The notes under the pieces: generated by a model
What the model was told of the DNA's origin: nothing
What the model saw: only the letters and a program-made list of their open reading frames with translations
The model's database searches: none
Assembly (NCBI RefSeq): GCF_024281035.1
Contig: NZ_JAMXLH010000076.1
Span: 1-64,000, forward strand
Source: Paraburkholderia sp.
Lineage (GTDB): Bacteria; Pseudomonadota; Gammaproteobacteria; Burkholderiales; Burkholderiaceae
Direction of reading: 5' to 3'
Length of the DNA stretch: 64,000 nt
Made by a program: the position numbers and the translations under genes
Part shown: positions 1-8,280 of the stretch, piece by piece
How the letters are laid out: each line of letters starts with the position of its first letter
How positions within the stretch are numbered: position 1 is the first letter of the stretch

Positions 1-2
1 CC

Positions 3-386
3 GACGCCGCGCCGATCTCGGTGCTGCGCATCACACGGCTCGCGCTGGAGTGGCAAGAGACGAAGTTCGCGAACGGCGAGACGCGTCACTGGCACGACAA
101 TACGTTCACGAGCGGCACCTGGGCCGACCTCGATCAGTCGATCGTCGCGATCCTGGGCGCGGCGCACGAGCCCTGGCTCGCGCCGACCGCCATCATGGCT
201 GCCCTGCGTTCCTGCGATGCAGACGCACCGGTGAGCGAGCGGGTCGTGCTGTGGCGCCTCCACGAACTCGCGGCTGCCGGTGAACTGGGCCTGCGCGACG
301 ACATGTCCGCCGCGTGCGCACTGACCCAGCCACCGGCGTCGATGGCCGCCGCGCACGTGCCTGCGCCCCCCTCTCTTCCCCGCTGA
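3..386 (+). CDS. C-terminal part of an unidentified protein, possibly DUF1835/DUF3658 type
   Basis: The reading frame is open from the window edge, so the 5' end is missing. About 127 residues remain. The visible part has a WQETKF / TRHWHDNTF segment, then a helical region ending in VSERVVLWRLHELAAAGEL, which resembles the winged-helix-like tail of DUF3658 in DUF1835 proteins. The last 30 residues are low-complexity (Ala/Pro). Its stop lies 4 bp before the TetR gene, so the two are probably co-transcribed. In Burkholderia a DUF1835 gene lies between paaABCDE and the TetR regulator paaR, which fits this position. The family assignment is an inference from a partial sequence. Confidence 0.5.
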   Translation, partial: DAAPISVLRITRLALEWQETKFANGETRHWHDNTFTSGTWADLDQSIVAILGAAHEPWLAPTAIMAALRSCDADAPVSERVVLWRLHELAAAGELGLRDDMSAACALTQPPASMAAAHVPAPPSLPR

Positions 387-390
387 CACC

Positions 391-993
391 ATGGCCCGCA
401 CCCGAGCGCCCGACCACGAAGCGCAACGCGAGCAGATTCTCGACCTCGCCGCCGCGAAGTTCGCGCAGACGAGCTATCCGAGCACGTCCATGTCCGATCT
501 CGCGGCCGCGAGCGGCACGTCGAAGGCCCGGCTCTACCACTATTACGAGAGCAAGGAAGCGATCCTCTTCGATCTGCTCGACCGCTATACGAAGCGGCTG
601 ATGCTGATCATCGCGGAGGTGGAAGGCGCGAGCCAGCGGCGGGGCCTCGACGAACGCGAGACGTTTGCCGAGCTGATTCGCGCGTTCCTTGCCGAATACG
701 AGACGTCGCACAGCCGCCACGTCGCGCTGCTCAACGACGTGAAGTACCTCGTGGACGCACAGCGCGAGATCATCCTGAACCGCCAGCGCGACGTGGTCGC
801 CGCGTTCGCGCGCCAGCTCGCGCGCGCCTACCCCGGGCGCGTCAGCACCGACAACCAGACGGCGCTGACCATGATGGTGTTCGGCATGATCAACTGGACG
901 TTCACGTGGCTCAAACCGGGGGGCCGGATGGGCTACGGCGACTTCGCCGAACAGGTGATCGGCGTGATCGATCACGGGATGCAAACCGCATGA
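391..993 (+). CDS. paaR: TetR/AcrR-family regulator, probably PaaR of phenylacetate catabolism
   Basis: This is a 200-residue protein with the usual TetR plan. The N-terminal helix-turn-helix covers about residues 12-58, with AAASGTSKARLYHYYESKEA as the recognition-helix region. An all-helical ligand-binding domain follows to residue 200. TetR proteins are normally homodimeric repressors released by a small ligand. The name rests on context: a DUF1835-like gene upstream and an Lrp-hpd-indolepyruvate oxidoreductase block downstream, as around paaR in Burkholderia, where the ligand is phenylacetyl-CoA. The structural paa genes would lie left of the window. TetR family is certain; the PaaR identity is an inference. 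Confidence 0.7.
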   Translation: MARTRAPDHEAQREQILDLAAAKFAQTSYPSTSMSDLAAASGTSKARLYHYYESKEAILFDLLDRYTKRLMLIIAEVEGASQRRGLDERETFAELIRAFLAEYETSHSRHVALLNDVKYLVDAQREIILNRQRDVVAAFARQLARAYPGRVSTDNQTALTMMVFGMINWTFTWLKPGGRMGYGDFAEQVIGVIDHGMQTA

Positions 994-1194
994 AACCGGT
1001 GCTGAGCACGGGCTTGAGCCAGTTTTTTGCTGCAATGCAGCATGACGTTTCAGTGACAGCGCGAGCATCCAGGATTTCCCTTCAAAAGAATTAAATCCGT
1101 GAAATCAATGGACTGCGACAATTCGTCTGTGAATTAGTATCAACATTCGGGTCGGAAATCGGGGTTTTCCCTAGATCGACCCCAGGGTTTCCGC

Positions 1195-1200
1195 TAGAAT
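1195..1200 (+). promoter_or_regulatory. Possible -10 element of the GNAT gene
   Basis: TAGAAT lies about 50 bp ahead of the start codon in an otherwise A/T-enriched 150-bp gap after the TetR gene. No convincing -35 hexamer is seen at 16-18 bp upstream. Confidence 0.35.
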
Positions 1201-1248
1201 CTGTTTTTGCGGCGCATCATGCGCGCGCATACCAAGGAGAACCCGCCC

Positions 1249-1914
1249 ATGAACACGATTTCGACGCACGCGAACGAGCCGATCCTGCCGTCCGGCCATA
1301 CGCTGTCGTCCGGTCATTCGACTGTCATGGTGCGCGTCCTCACCTCGGCCGACCGCGAGCGCCTGCTCGGCCACTTCCTCGCACTCGCCACCGACGACCG
1401 CCTGCTGCGCTTCGGCCAGGCCGCACCGGACCACGTGATCGAGAAGTACGTCGGGTCGATGGACTTCACGCGCGACACCGTGTTCGGCGTGTTCAACGGT
1501 CAACTGGAACTGGTCGGCGTCGGCCACCTCGCCTATCTGCCGGCGGACGGCAATGGCCGCACCGCGGAGTTCGGCGTCTCCGTGCTCGAAAGCGTGCGCG
1601 GCGAGGGCATCGGTTCGAAGCTGTTCGAGCGCGCGGCGATCCGCAGCCGCAACACCCACGTAACGACGCTCTACATGCATTGCCTGTCGCGCAATTCGAA
1701 GATGATGCACATCGCCAGGAAGTCGGGCATGAAGATCGAATATGCCTACGGCGAAGCCGATGCGTATCTGTCGCTGGAACCGGCCGACCAGAGCAGCATC
1801 ATTTCGGAAATGCTCCAGGAGCAAGCCGCGGCGTTCGACTACGCGATCAAGCGTCAGGCTCGCCAGGCTTCGAAGCTGATCGAAGCGATCCTGCCGCAAA
1901 CCATCGCGGCCTAA
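1249..1914 (+). CDS. GNAT-family N-acetyltransferase
   Basis: A 221-residue protein with a GNAT core at about residues 25-165. It includes the VRGEGIGSKLFERAAIRSR acetyl-CoA pyrophosphate-binding loop (the R/Q-x-x-G-x-G/A type) and an N-terminal VRVLTSADRERL segment. The C-terminal 50 residues form an extra helix rich in Gln and Ala. The start ATG is preceded by AAGGAG at 1234-1239. An in-frame open region upstream (from 1207) lacks a ribosome site. The substrate cannot be told from sequence. The gene is monocistronic, ending at a strong terminator. Confidence 0.85.
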   Translation: MNTISTHANEPILPSGHTLSSGHSTVMVRVLTSADRERLLGHFLALATDDRLLRFGQAAPDHVIEKYVGSMDFTRDTVFGVFNGQLELVGVGHLAYLPADGNGRTAEFGVSVLESVRGEGIGSKLFERAAIRSRNTHVTTLYMHCLSRNSKMMHIARKSGMKIEYAYGEADAYLSLEPADQSSIISEMLQEQAAAFDYAIKRQARQASKLIEAILPQTIAA

Positions 1915-1931
1915 GCGCCCCTCCATTAGCG

Positions 1932-1958
1932 AAAAAAGCGGCTTCGGCCGCTTTTTTT
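1932..1958 (+). terminator. Rho-independent terminator after the GNAT gene
   Basis: The stem AAAAAAGCGGC / GCCGCTTTTTT has a TTCG tetraloop and a run of seven T. The A-rich left flank would also stop transcription of the convergent Lrp-type gene. Confidence 0.9.
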
Positions 1959-1998
1959 ACGCCAGTCCGGTTTGTGGCAAACGCAGTGCCACCCGCGC

Positions 1999-2511
1999 TC
2001 AGAGGATCGGCAGAGCGGTCGTTTCCTTGATCGCCTCCAGCGAGAAACTCGTCTTCACGTCGATCACCGACGGATGGTGCAGCAACTGCTCCTGCACGAA
2101 GCGGGAGAAGTGCGCCATATCCTCCACCTGCACGCGCAGCAGGTAGTCCATGTCGCCCGTCATCGCGTGGCACGCCACGACTTCCGGCCACGCCTGCACC
2201 GCCGCGCGGAACAGCTCGGCGTGCGTCGCGCCGGTGCGGCCCACGAGTCCCTCACGCGTCACAGCCGGGCCGCCCCGCTTTTCAAGCCGCACGTTCACGT
2301 AGGCCAGCAAATCGAGCCCCAGCTTCTGCGGATCGAGCAGCGCCACGTAACCGCGAATCACGCCGCTTTCCTCCAGCCGGCGGATGCGGCGCAAGCACGG
2401 GCTCGGCGACAGGTTCACGCGCTCCGCGATGTCCTGATTCGAGAGCCGCCCATTCTCCTGAAGGATCGCGAGAATCCGGCGGTCGATTGCGTCCAGTTCG
2501 ATGTTCGCCAT
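1999..2511 (-). CDS. Lrp/AsnC-family transcriptional regulator, divergent from hpd
   Basis: This 170-residue protein has an AsnC-type winged helix at about residues 4-60 (LDAIDRRILAILQENGRLS, then LSPSPCLRRIRRLEESGVI) and a RAM ligand-binding domain at about 70-155 (GDMDYLLRVQVEDM). Lrp/AsnC proteins form octamers or dimers that sense amino acids. The ATG at 2511 fits the family N-terminus; an upstream in-frame extension was discarded. Its divergent position next to hpd suggests control of tyrosine/phenylalanine catabolism. An 8-bp inverted repeat sits right ahead of its start. The ligand is unknown. Confidence 0.85.
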   Translation of the reverse strand: MANIELDAIDRRILAILQENGRLSNQDIAERVNLSPSPCLRRIRRLEESGVIRGYVALLDPQKLGLDLLAYVNVRLEKRGGPAVTREGLVGRTGATHAELFRAAVQAWPEVVACHAMTGDMDYLLRVQVEDMAHFSRFVQEQLLHHPSVIDVKTSFSLEAIKETTALPIL

Positions 2512-2523
2512 GTTCTGTCTTCT

Positions 2524-2566
2524 ATGGGTTATTTGATGGCAGTTTATAGCGCAATCTCTAACCCAT
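2524..2566. promoter_or_regulatory. Inverted repeat in the Lrp-hpd intergenic region, candidate operator
   Basis: ATGGGTTA at 2524-2531 and TAACCCAT at 2559-2566 are perfect inverted repeats with centres 35 bp apart. They lie 12-55 bp upstream of the Lrp-type start codon. The position suits autoregulation or control of the divergent hpd. No binding evidence exists in the sequence itself. Confidence 0.45.
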
Positions 2567-2611
2567 CCGGTCAAGTTCGCAAGTTTTCACCCGAATCGCG
2601 CCGCTAGCATT

Positions 2612-2744
2612 GGACCAGAACAAGTGCTCAAGCGCTAACTCTGGCCGACCGCTGTGCTTGGGACCAGAGTAAGCACTGAAGCGCTAACTCTGGTCGGCGC
2701 TTTGCGTGAGACCGGAGTAAGTGCTGAAGCACTAACTCCGGTCG
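2612..2744 (+). repeat. Three tandem palindromic units, 49-bp period, in the hpd leader
   Basis: Near-palindromes of about 36 bp occur at 2612-2647, 2661-2696 and 2710-2744, exactly 49 bp apart. Each reads outward from a GAAGC-type centre flanked by AGTAAGYGCT and GCGCTAACTC arms, so each can form a hairpin. Short related spacers (containing GCTGTGCTTG or GCTTTGCGTG) separate them. The last copy ends 5 bp before the hpd ribosome binding site. The same unit, with the same kind of spacer, recurs on the minus strand at 51640-51724. Confidence 0.85.
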
Positions 2745-2759
2745 ACACAGGAGACAAAC

Positions 2760-3857
2760 ATGCAGATTTCCACCTGGGACAACCCCGTCGGCACCGACGG
2801 ATTCGAGTTCATCGAATACACCGCACCCGATCCGAAAGCGCTCGGCAAGCTGTTCGAGCAAATGGGCTTCACCGCCATCGCGCGTCATCGCCACAAGAAC
2901 GTCACGCTGTATCGTCAGGGCGGCATCAACTTCATCGTCAACGCCGAACCCGATTCGTTCGCCCAGCGCTTCGCCCGCCTGCATGGTCCGTCGATCTGCG
3001 CCATCGCCTTTCGGGTGCGCGACGCCGCGAAGGCTTACGCGCACGCGCTCGAATGCGGCGCCTGGGGCTTCGACAACAAAACCGGCCCGATGGAGCTGAA
3101 TATCCCCGCGATCAAGGGCGTGGGCGACTCGCTGATCTATTTCGTCGACCGCTGGCGCGGCAAGAACGGCGCCGCCCCGGGCAGCATCGGCGATATCGAC
3201 ATCTACGATGTCGACTTCGAACCGATCCCCCGCGCCAACCAGCATCCGGCCGGCCACGGCCTCACCTATATCGACCACCTGACGCACAACGTTCACCGCG
3301 GCCGCATGAACGAGTGGGCCGAGTTCTACGAACGCCTGTTCAACTTCCGCGAAGTCCGCTACTTCGACATCGAAGGCAAGGTGACGGGCGTGAAGTCGAA
3401 GGCCATGACCTCGCCGTGCGGCAAGATCCGCATTCCGATCAACGAAGAAGGGTCGGAAACGCCGGGCCAGATCCAGGAATACCTCGAGGCCTATCACGGC
3501 GAAGGCATCCAGCACATCGCGCTCGGCACCGGCGATATCTACCGGACCGTCGACGGCGTGCGCGCAGCGAATATCGCGCTGCTCGACACCATCGACACCT
3601 ATTACGAACTCGTGGACCGCCGCATCCCGAACCACGGCGAGCCGCTCGCGGAACTGAAAAAGCGCAAGATCCTGATCGACGGCGCACCCGGCGATCTGCT
3701 GCTGCAGATCTTCACCGCCAACCAGATCGGCCCCATTTTCTTCGAGATCATTCAGCGCAAGGGCAATCAGGGCTTCGGCGAGGGCAATTTCAAGGCACTG
3801 TTCGAGTCGATCGAGCTCGACCAGATTCGTCGCGGCGTCGTGCACGACAAGACTTGA
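2760..3857 (+). CDS. hpd: 4-hydroxyphenylpyruvate dioxygenase
   Basis: HPPD converts 4-hydroxyphenylpyruvate, O2 and Fe(II) into homogentisate in tyrosine catabolism, in the cytosol. The 365 residues have two vicinal-oxygen-chelate halves. The C-terminal half carries the iron ligands His173 (DHLTHNV), His252 (QHIALGT) and Glu329 (FFEIIQRKG). The conserved C-terminus GFGEGNFKALFESIELDQ is intact. AGGAGA at 2749-2754 sets the start. The gene is flanked by a divergent Lrp-type regulator and followed by its own terminator. Its leader carries three hairpin-forming repeats that may influence expression. Confidence 0.96.
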   Translation: MQISTWDNPVGTDGFEFIEYTAPDPKALGKLFEQMGFTAIARHRHKNVTLYRQGGINFIVNAEPDSFAQRFARLHGPSICAIAFRVRDAAKAYAHALECGAWGFDNKTGPMELNIPAIKGVGDSLIYFVDRWRGKNGAAPGSIGDIDIYDVDFEPIPRANQHPAGHGLTYIDHLTHNVHRGRMNEWAEFYERLFNFREVRYFDIEGKVTGVKSKAMTSPCGKIRIPINEEGSETPGQIQEYLEAYHGEGIQHIALGTGDIYRTVDGVRAANIALLDTIDTYYELVDRRIPNHGEPLAELKKRKILIDGAPGDLLLQIFTANQIGPIFFEIIQRKGNQGFGEGNFKALFESIELDQIRRGVVHDKT

Positions 3858-3859
3858 CT

Positions 3860-3900
3860 GCGGACATAACGGCGGACTTAACTGCGGAATTAACTGCGGC
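3860..3900 (+). repeat. 12-bp tandem array after hpd
   Basis: Units GCGGACATAACG, GCGGACTTAACT and GCGGAATTAACT at 3860, 3872 and 3884 plus a partial fourth copy. The array starts 2 bp after the hpd stop codon and lies before the terminator. Confidence 0.7.
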
Positions 3901-3912
3901 CAACACACAAGC

Positions 3913-3949
3913 AAAAAGGGCGAAGATCTGCCGATCTTCGCCCTTTTTG
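3913..3949 (+). terminator. Rho-independent terminator of hpd
   Basis: A 16-bp perfect stem (AAAAAGGGCGAAGATC and its complement) with a TGCC loop ends in a T tract. It is symmetrical enough to act on the convergent minus-strand small gene as well. Confidence 0.92.
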
Positions 3950-4046
3950 TCTTTCTGGAACCAGCCGCCGCACACCCGGCGGCAGGCTCTCGTGGGTGGG
4001 ACGCCGCGCGGATCAGCGCAGCGTCATGAATAAGTCGCGGAAAGCG

Positions 4047-4235
4047 TCAGGATTTCCGGCCGGCGATCATCGCGGTCATTGCCGTCGTGACCCTGACATC
4101 GGCCTGCGCACACTGTGCGGGACGGGTCGTTGCACCGGCGCCGCTTTGGCTGCGCGCGTTCGCCAGCAGCGGCGTGTTCATCGCGAAGAAAGCGGCCGAG
4201 ACCGTCAGGAAGGTCTGGATGTGTCGGTTGTTCAT
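4047..4235 (-). CDS. Small secreted or periplasmic protein of unknown function
   Basis: A 62-residue frame with a strong ribosome site (AAGGAG, 8-9 bp before the ATG at 4235). It has a typical signal peptide: MNNRHIQ, a hydrophobic stretch FLTVSAAFFAM, and a likely cut after LLANA at about residue 27. The mature part of about 35 residues contains a single Cys and is rich in Ala and Thr. No family is recognised. It is convergent with hpd and divergent from the indolepyruvate oxidoreductase gene. The ribosome site and signal peptide are the support; there is no homology evidence. Confidence 0.55.
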   Translation of the reverse strand: MNNRHIQTFLTVSAAFFAMNTPLLANARSQSGAGATTRPAQCAQADVRVTTAMTAMIAGRKS

Positions 4236-4640
4236 GCTGTACTCCTTTTTGAGGCTGCCTGTGGCGTCTGTTGCGCCTGTTGCGGTCGTACCCCATTGAC
4301 TGCCTGGGGCGCTGCGCGAAATGCACAGGTGATTCCGTTAGACAGAAATATCAAGACCAGTTCTGTCAGAGTGCAGGTTTTACACGCTGTTACGCGACGC
4401 GGCATTCCGATACAGCCATTGTTACAACACCTGGGCGGCGCCTCGAAGGCGCATGAATCACACGAAATCGCCGTGGCACAAGGGTTTCAGCCGATTTCCG
4501 GCGCCAGCGGCGGGTTTGCCCCAGTGCTACCATCGGCAAAAACACGCCAATATGGCGCGCCAGCGTCAAAACATTCACAAGATGTCGAGGCACTGAGTTC
4601 TGGCGATCCCAAAACGATGGTGGATGGAGGAGTACACATA
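4236..4640. other. 405-bp divergent intergenic region between the small secreted gene and the indolepyruvate oxidoreductase gene
   Basis: This region is A/T-richer than its flanks. It holds an inverted repeat, GACAGAA at 4341-4347 and TTCTGTC at 4361-4367 (13-bp spacer), that could bind a regulator. It must contain promoters in both directions, but no hexamer pair was convincing. A GGAGGAG ribosome site at 4626-4632 closes it on the plus side. Several in-frame stretches here are extensions of downstream frames rather than genes. Confidence 0.6.
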
Positions 4641-7600
4641 ATGAATGCCCCGCTCGACGCTGGTCAGCGCGCTTCGCTCGAAGCCGCGCTCGCTTCCGTC
4701 ACGCTCGACGACAAATACACGCTCGATCGCGGCCGCGCGTACATGAGCGGCATCCAGGCGCTGGTCCGCCTGCCGATGCTGCAACAGGAACGCGACAAAG
4801 CAGCAGGTCTCAATACGGCGGGGTTCATCTCCGGCTATCGCGGCTCACCGCTCGGCGGTCTCGACCAGTCGCTCTGGAAAGCCAAACAGCACCTCGCCGG
4901 TCACGGAATCGTCTTCCAGCCCGGCGTCAACGAAGACCTCGCCGCCACCGCCGTCTGGGGGTCGCAGCAGGTCAATCTGTACCCGTCGGCGAAATACGAC
5001 GGCGTATTTTCGATGTGGTACGGCAAGGGCCCCGGCGTCGACCGCTGCGGCGACGTGTTCAAGCACGGCAATTCGGCGGGTTCCTCGCGTCACGGCGGCG
5101 TCCTCGTGCTCGCGGGCGACGACCACGCCGCGAAGTCGTCGACGCTCGCGCACCAGTCCGAGCACATCTTCAAGGCCTGCGGCCTGCCGGTGCTGTTCCC
5201 GTCGAACGTCCAGGAATACCTCGACTTCGGCCTGCACGGCTGGGCCATGAGCCGCTATTCCGGCCTCTGGGTCGCCATGAAGTGCGTGACCGACGTGGTC
5301 GAATCGTCGGCTTCGGTCGAGATCGACCCGCATCGCACCAACATCATCCTGCCGGGCGACTTCGCCCTGCCCGAAGGCGGGCTCAACATCCGCTGGCCCG
5401 ATCCGCCGCTCGTCCAGGAAGCGCGTCTGCTCGACTACAAGTGGTATGCGGCCCTCGCCTACGTCCGCGCGAACAAGCTCGACCGCGTCGAAATCGATTC
5501 GCCGCATGCGCGCTTCGGCATCATGACCGGCGGCAAAGCCTATCTCGACGTGCGCCAGGCGCTGACCGATCTCGGTCTCGACGACGAAACCTGCTCGCGC
5601 ATCGGCGTGCGGCTCTACAAGGTCGGTTGCGTATGGCCGCTCGAAGCGCAAGGCGCCCAGGCGTTCGCGCGCGGCCTCGAAGAGATTCTCGTGGTCGAGG
5701 AAAAGCGTCAGATCCTCGAATACGCGATCAAGGAAGAGCTGTACAACTGGCCCGACGCCCAGCGTCCGCGCGTGTACGGCAAGTTCGACGAGAAGGACGG
5801 CGCCGGCGGCGAATGGTCGGTGCCGATGGGCAACTGGCTCCTGCCCGCGCACTACGAACTCTCGCCCGCGATCATCGCGAAGGCTATTGCCACGCGCCTC
5901 GACAAGTTCGATCTGCCCTCCGACGTGCGCGCGCGCATTGCCTCACGCATCGCCGTGATCGAGGCGAAAGAAAGGGCGCTCGCGAAGCCGCGCGTACAGG
6001 CCGAGCGCAAGCCGTGGTTCTGCTCGGGCTGCCCGCACAACACGTCGACGAACGTGCCGGAAGGCTCGCGCGCGATGGCCGGCATCGGCTGCCACTACAT
6101 GACCACCTGGATGGACCGCAGCACCAGCACCTTCAGCCAGATGGGCGGCGAAGGCGTGGCATGGGTCGGCCAGGCGCCGTTCACGAACGACAAGCACGTG
6201 TTCGCGAACCTCGGCGACGGCACGTATTTCCACTCGGGTCTGCTCGCGATTCGCGCGGCCATCGCGTCGAAGGCGAACATCACCTACAAGATCCTCTACA
6301 ACGACGCAGTCGCGATGACGGGCGGCCAGCCCGTGGACGGCGTGCTCACCGTGCCGCAGATCACGCACCAGCTCGCCTCGGAAGGCGCCGCGAAGATCGT
6401 GATCGTCACCGACGAGCCCGAGAAGTACGAAGGCGTGACCTCGCTCGCGCCGGGCGTCACGATCCATCACCGCGACCAGCTCGACACGATCCAGCGCGAA
6501 CTGCGCGAGATTGCCGGCACGACGATTCTGATCTACGACCAGACCTGCGCCACTGAAAAGCGTCGCCGCCGCAAGCGCGGCACGTATCCGGATCCGGCGA
6601 AGCGCGTCGTGATCAACGAGGCTGTCTGCGAAGGCTGCGGCGACTGCTCGGTGCAGTCGAACTGCCTGTCGGTCGAGCCGGTCGATACCGAGTACGGCAC
6701 GAAGCGTCAGATCAATCAGTCGAGCTGCAACAAGGACTATTCCTGCGTGAAGGGCTTCTGCCCGAGCTTCGTGACCGTCGTCGGCGGACAGCTTCGCAAG
6801 CCGGGCGCGAGCAGCGTCGCGAACGACGCGATGGCGGCCGTGCCGACGCCCGATATCCCCGCGCTCGCGCGGCCCTATGGCGTGCTCGTGACGGGCGTGG
6901 GCGGCACCGGCGTCGTCACGATCGGCGCGCTGCTCGGCATGGCCGCGCACCTGGAGAGCAAGGGCGTGACCGTGCTCGACGTGACCGGCCTCGCGCAAAA
7001 GGGCGGCGCGGTGATGAGCCACGTGCAGATCGCGAACCGGCCCGACGACATCCACGCGACCCGCATCGCCATGGGCGAGGCGAAGCTCGTGATCGGCTGC
7101 GACGCCATCGTGACCGCCAGCGACGACTGCGTCTCGCGCATGCAGGTCGGCCAGACCAGCGTCGTGCTCAACAGCGCGCCGACGCCGACCGCGGAGTTCA
7201 TCAAGAACCCGAAGTGGCAGTTCCCGGGCACGAACACCGAAGCCGATGTGCGCGCCGCGGCAGGCACGGACAACGTCGTCGCCATCGACGCGAATCGCTA
7301 CGCGGTCGCGCTGCTCGGCGACGCGATCTACACGAACCCGTTCGTGCTCGGCTACGCGTGGCAGCGCGGCTGGCTGCCGCTCGGGCATGCGTCGCTCACG
7401 CGCGCGATCGAGCTGAACGGCGTGCAGGTGGAGAAGAACCTCGCGGCGTTCGAGTGGGGCCGCCGCACGGCGCACGACCGCGCCGCCGTCGACGCGCTCG
7501 TGAAGCAACCCGCGGCGCAGCAGGCGATGGACGGCACGGGCGCGAAGATCGTCTCGCTGCACACGCCGAAGGCGCTCGACGCACTGATCGAGAAGCGCGC

Positions 7601-8237
7601 GCAGTATCTCGCCGCCTACCAGAACGACGCCTACGCAACGCGTTATCGCGCGCTGGTCGCGGACGTGCGCGCGGCGGAAGGCAAGCTCGACCGGGCAGAT
7701 GGCCAGTTCGCGCTGACCGAAGCCGTCGCGAAGAACCTGCACAAGCTGATGGCGTACAAGGACGAGTACGAAGTCGCGCGCCTGTATACCGATCCCGCGT
7801 TCATCGAGAAGCTGAAGGCGAGCTTCGAAGGCGACTGGAAGCTCAACTTCCACCTCGCGCCGCCGTCCTTCGCGAAGCACGACGACAAGGGCCATCTGCT
7901 GAAGAAGCAGTACGGCCCGCGCATGCTCACCGCGATGCGCGTGCTCGCGAAGCTGAAGTTCCTGCGCGGCACGGCGCTCGATCCGTTCGGCCGCACCGAG
8001 GAACGGCGTCACGAACGCGCGCTGATCGGCGAGTACGAAGCGCTCGTACGCGAATTGATCAAGGGCGTCGACAGCGGCAATCTCGCGCTCGCGGAAGAAC
8101 TGGCGAATCTTCCGGACGGCATTCGCGGCTACGGCCACGTGAAGGAGAACAACCTGAAAGCCGTGCGCGCGAAGTGGGCGGCGCTGCTCGACAAGTGGCG
8201 CTCGCCGCAGGGCGGCGCGGCGCGTCATGCTGCGTGA
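4641..8237 (+). CDS. Indolepyruvate ferredoxin oxidoreductase, fused alpha/beta form
   Basis: This 1198-residue protein is the single-chain form of the thiamine-diphosphate, iron-sulfur 2-oxoacid:ferredoxin oxidoreductase that decarboxylates arylpyruvates to aryl-acetyl-CoA. In order it has an N-terminal pyrimidine-binding region (GFISGYRGSPLGGLDQ), a TPP-binding region after CSGCPHNTSTNVPEGSR, a ferredoxin-like Cys cluster (CEGCGDCSVQSNC, then CNKDYSCVKGFC), and a C-terminal gamma domain (GVLVTGVGGTGVVTIGALLG). GGAGGAG 8 bp upstream fixes the start; the longer open frame to 3996 is not coding. It sits next to hpd and a paaR-like gene, suggesting a role in aromatic amino-acid breakdown toward phenylacetyl-CoA-type products. 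Confidence 0.93.
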   Translation: MNAPLDAGQRASLEAALASVTLDDKYTLDRGRAYMSGIQALVRLPMLQQERDKAAGLNTAGFISGYRGSPLGGLDQSLWKAKQHLAGHGIVFQPGVNEDLAATAVWGSQQVNLYPSAKYDGVFSMWYGKGPGVDRCGDVFKHGNSAGSSRHGGVLVLAGDDHAAKSSTLAHQSEHIFKACGLPVLFPSNVQEYLDFGLHGWAMSRYSGLWVAMKCVTDVVESSASVEIDPHRTNIILPGDFALPEGGLNIRWPDPPLVQEARLLDYKWYAALAYVRANKLDRVEIDSPHARFGIMTGGKAYLDVRQALTDLGLDDETCSRIGVRLYKVGCVWPLEAQGAQAFARGLEEILVVEEKRQILEYAIKEELYNWPDAQRPRVYGKFDEKDGAGGEWSVPMGNWLLPAHYELSPAIIAKAIATRLDKFDLPSDVRARIASRIAVIEAKERALAKPRVQAERKPWFCSGCPHNTSTNVPEGSRAMAGIGCHYMTTWMDRSTSTFSQMGGEGVAWVGQAPFTNDKHVFANLGDGTYFHSGLLAIRAAIASKANITYKILYNDAVAMTGGQPVDGVLTVPQITHQLASEGAAKIVIVTDEPEKYEGVTSLAPGVTIHHRDQLDTIQRELREIAGTTILIYDQTCATEKRRRRKRGTYPDPAKRVVINEAVCEGCGDCSVQSNCLSVEPVDTEYGTKRQINQSSCNKDYSCVKGFCPSFVTVVGGQLRKPGASSVANDAMAAVPTPDIPALARPYGVLVTGVGGTGVVTIGALLGMAAHLESKGVTVLDVTGLAQKGGAVMSHVQIANRPDDIHATRIAMGEAKLVIGCDAIVTASDDCVSRMQVGQTSVVLNSAPTPTAEFIKNPKWQFPGTNTEADVRAAAGTDNVVAIDANRYAVALLGDAIYTNPFVLGYAWQRGWLPLGHASLTRAIELNGVQVEKNLAAFEWGRRTAHDRAAVDALVKQPAAQQAMDGTGAKIVSLHTPKALDALIEKRAQYLAAYQNDAYATRYRALVADVRAAEGKLDRADGQFALTEAVAKNLHKLMAYKDEYEVARLYTDPAFIEKLKASFEGDWKLNFHLAPPSFAKHDDKGHLLKKQYGPRMLTAMRVLAKLKFLRGTALDPFGRTEERRHERALIGEYEALVRELIKGVDSGNLALAEELANLPDGIRGYGHVKENNLKAVRAKWAALLDKWRSPQGGAARHAA

Positions 8238-8280
8238 TGGGTTGACGTCGGCTTAGAACGCTGACGTTGCCGTAAAAACA

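Noticed and set aside
2612..2744. CRISPR-like repeat of 36 bp with spacers
   Set aside because: Spacers are only about 13 bp and similar to each other. The repeats are palindromic through their whole length and diverged, and there are no cas genes.
3996..4640. An in-frame N-terminal extension of the indolepyruvate oxidoreductase by about 215 codons
   Set aside because: The strong GGAGGAG with ATG at 4641 and the family N-terminus place the start there. The extension crosses intergenic features and a divergent small gene.
5943..8228. A minus-strand open frame opposite the indolepyruvate oxidoreductase
   Set aside because: No family features; composition shadow of the real gene.
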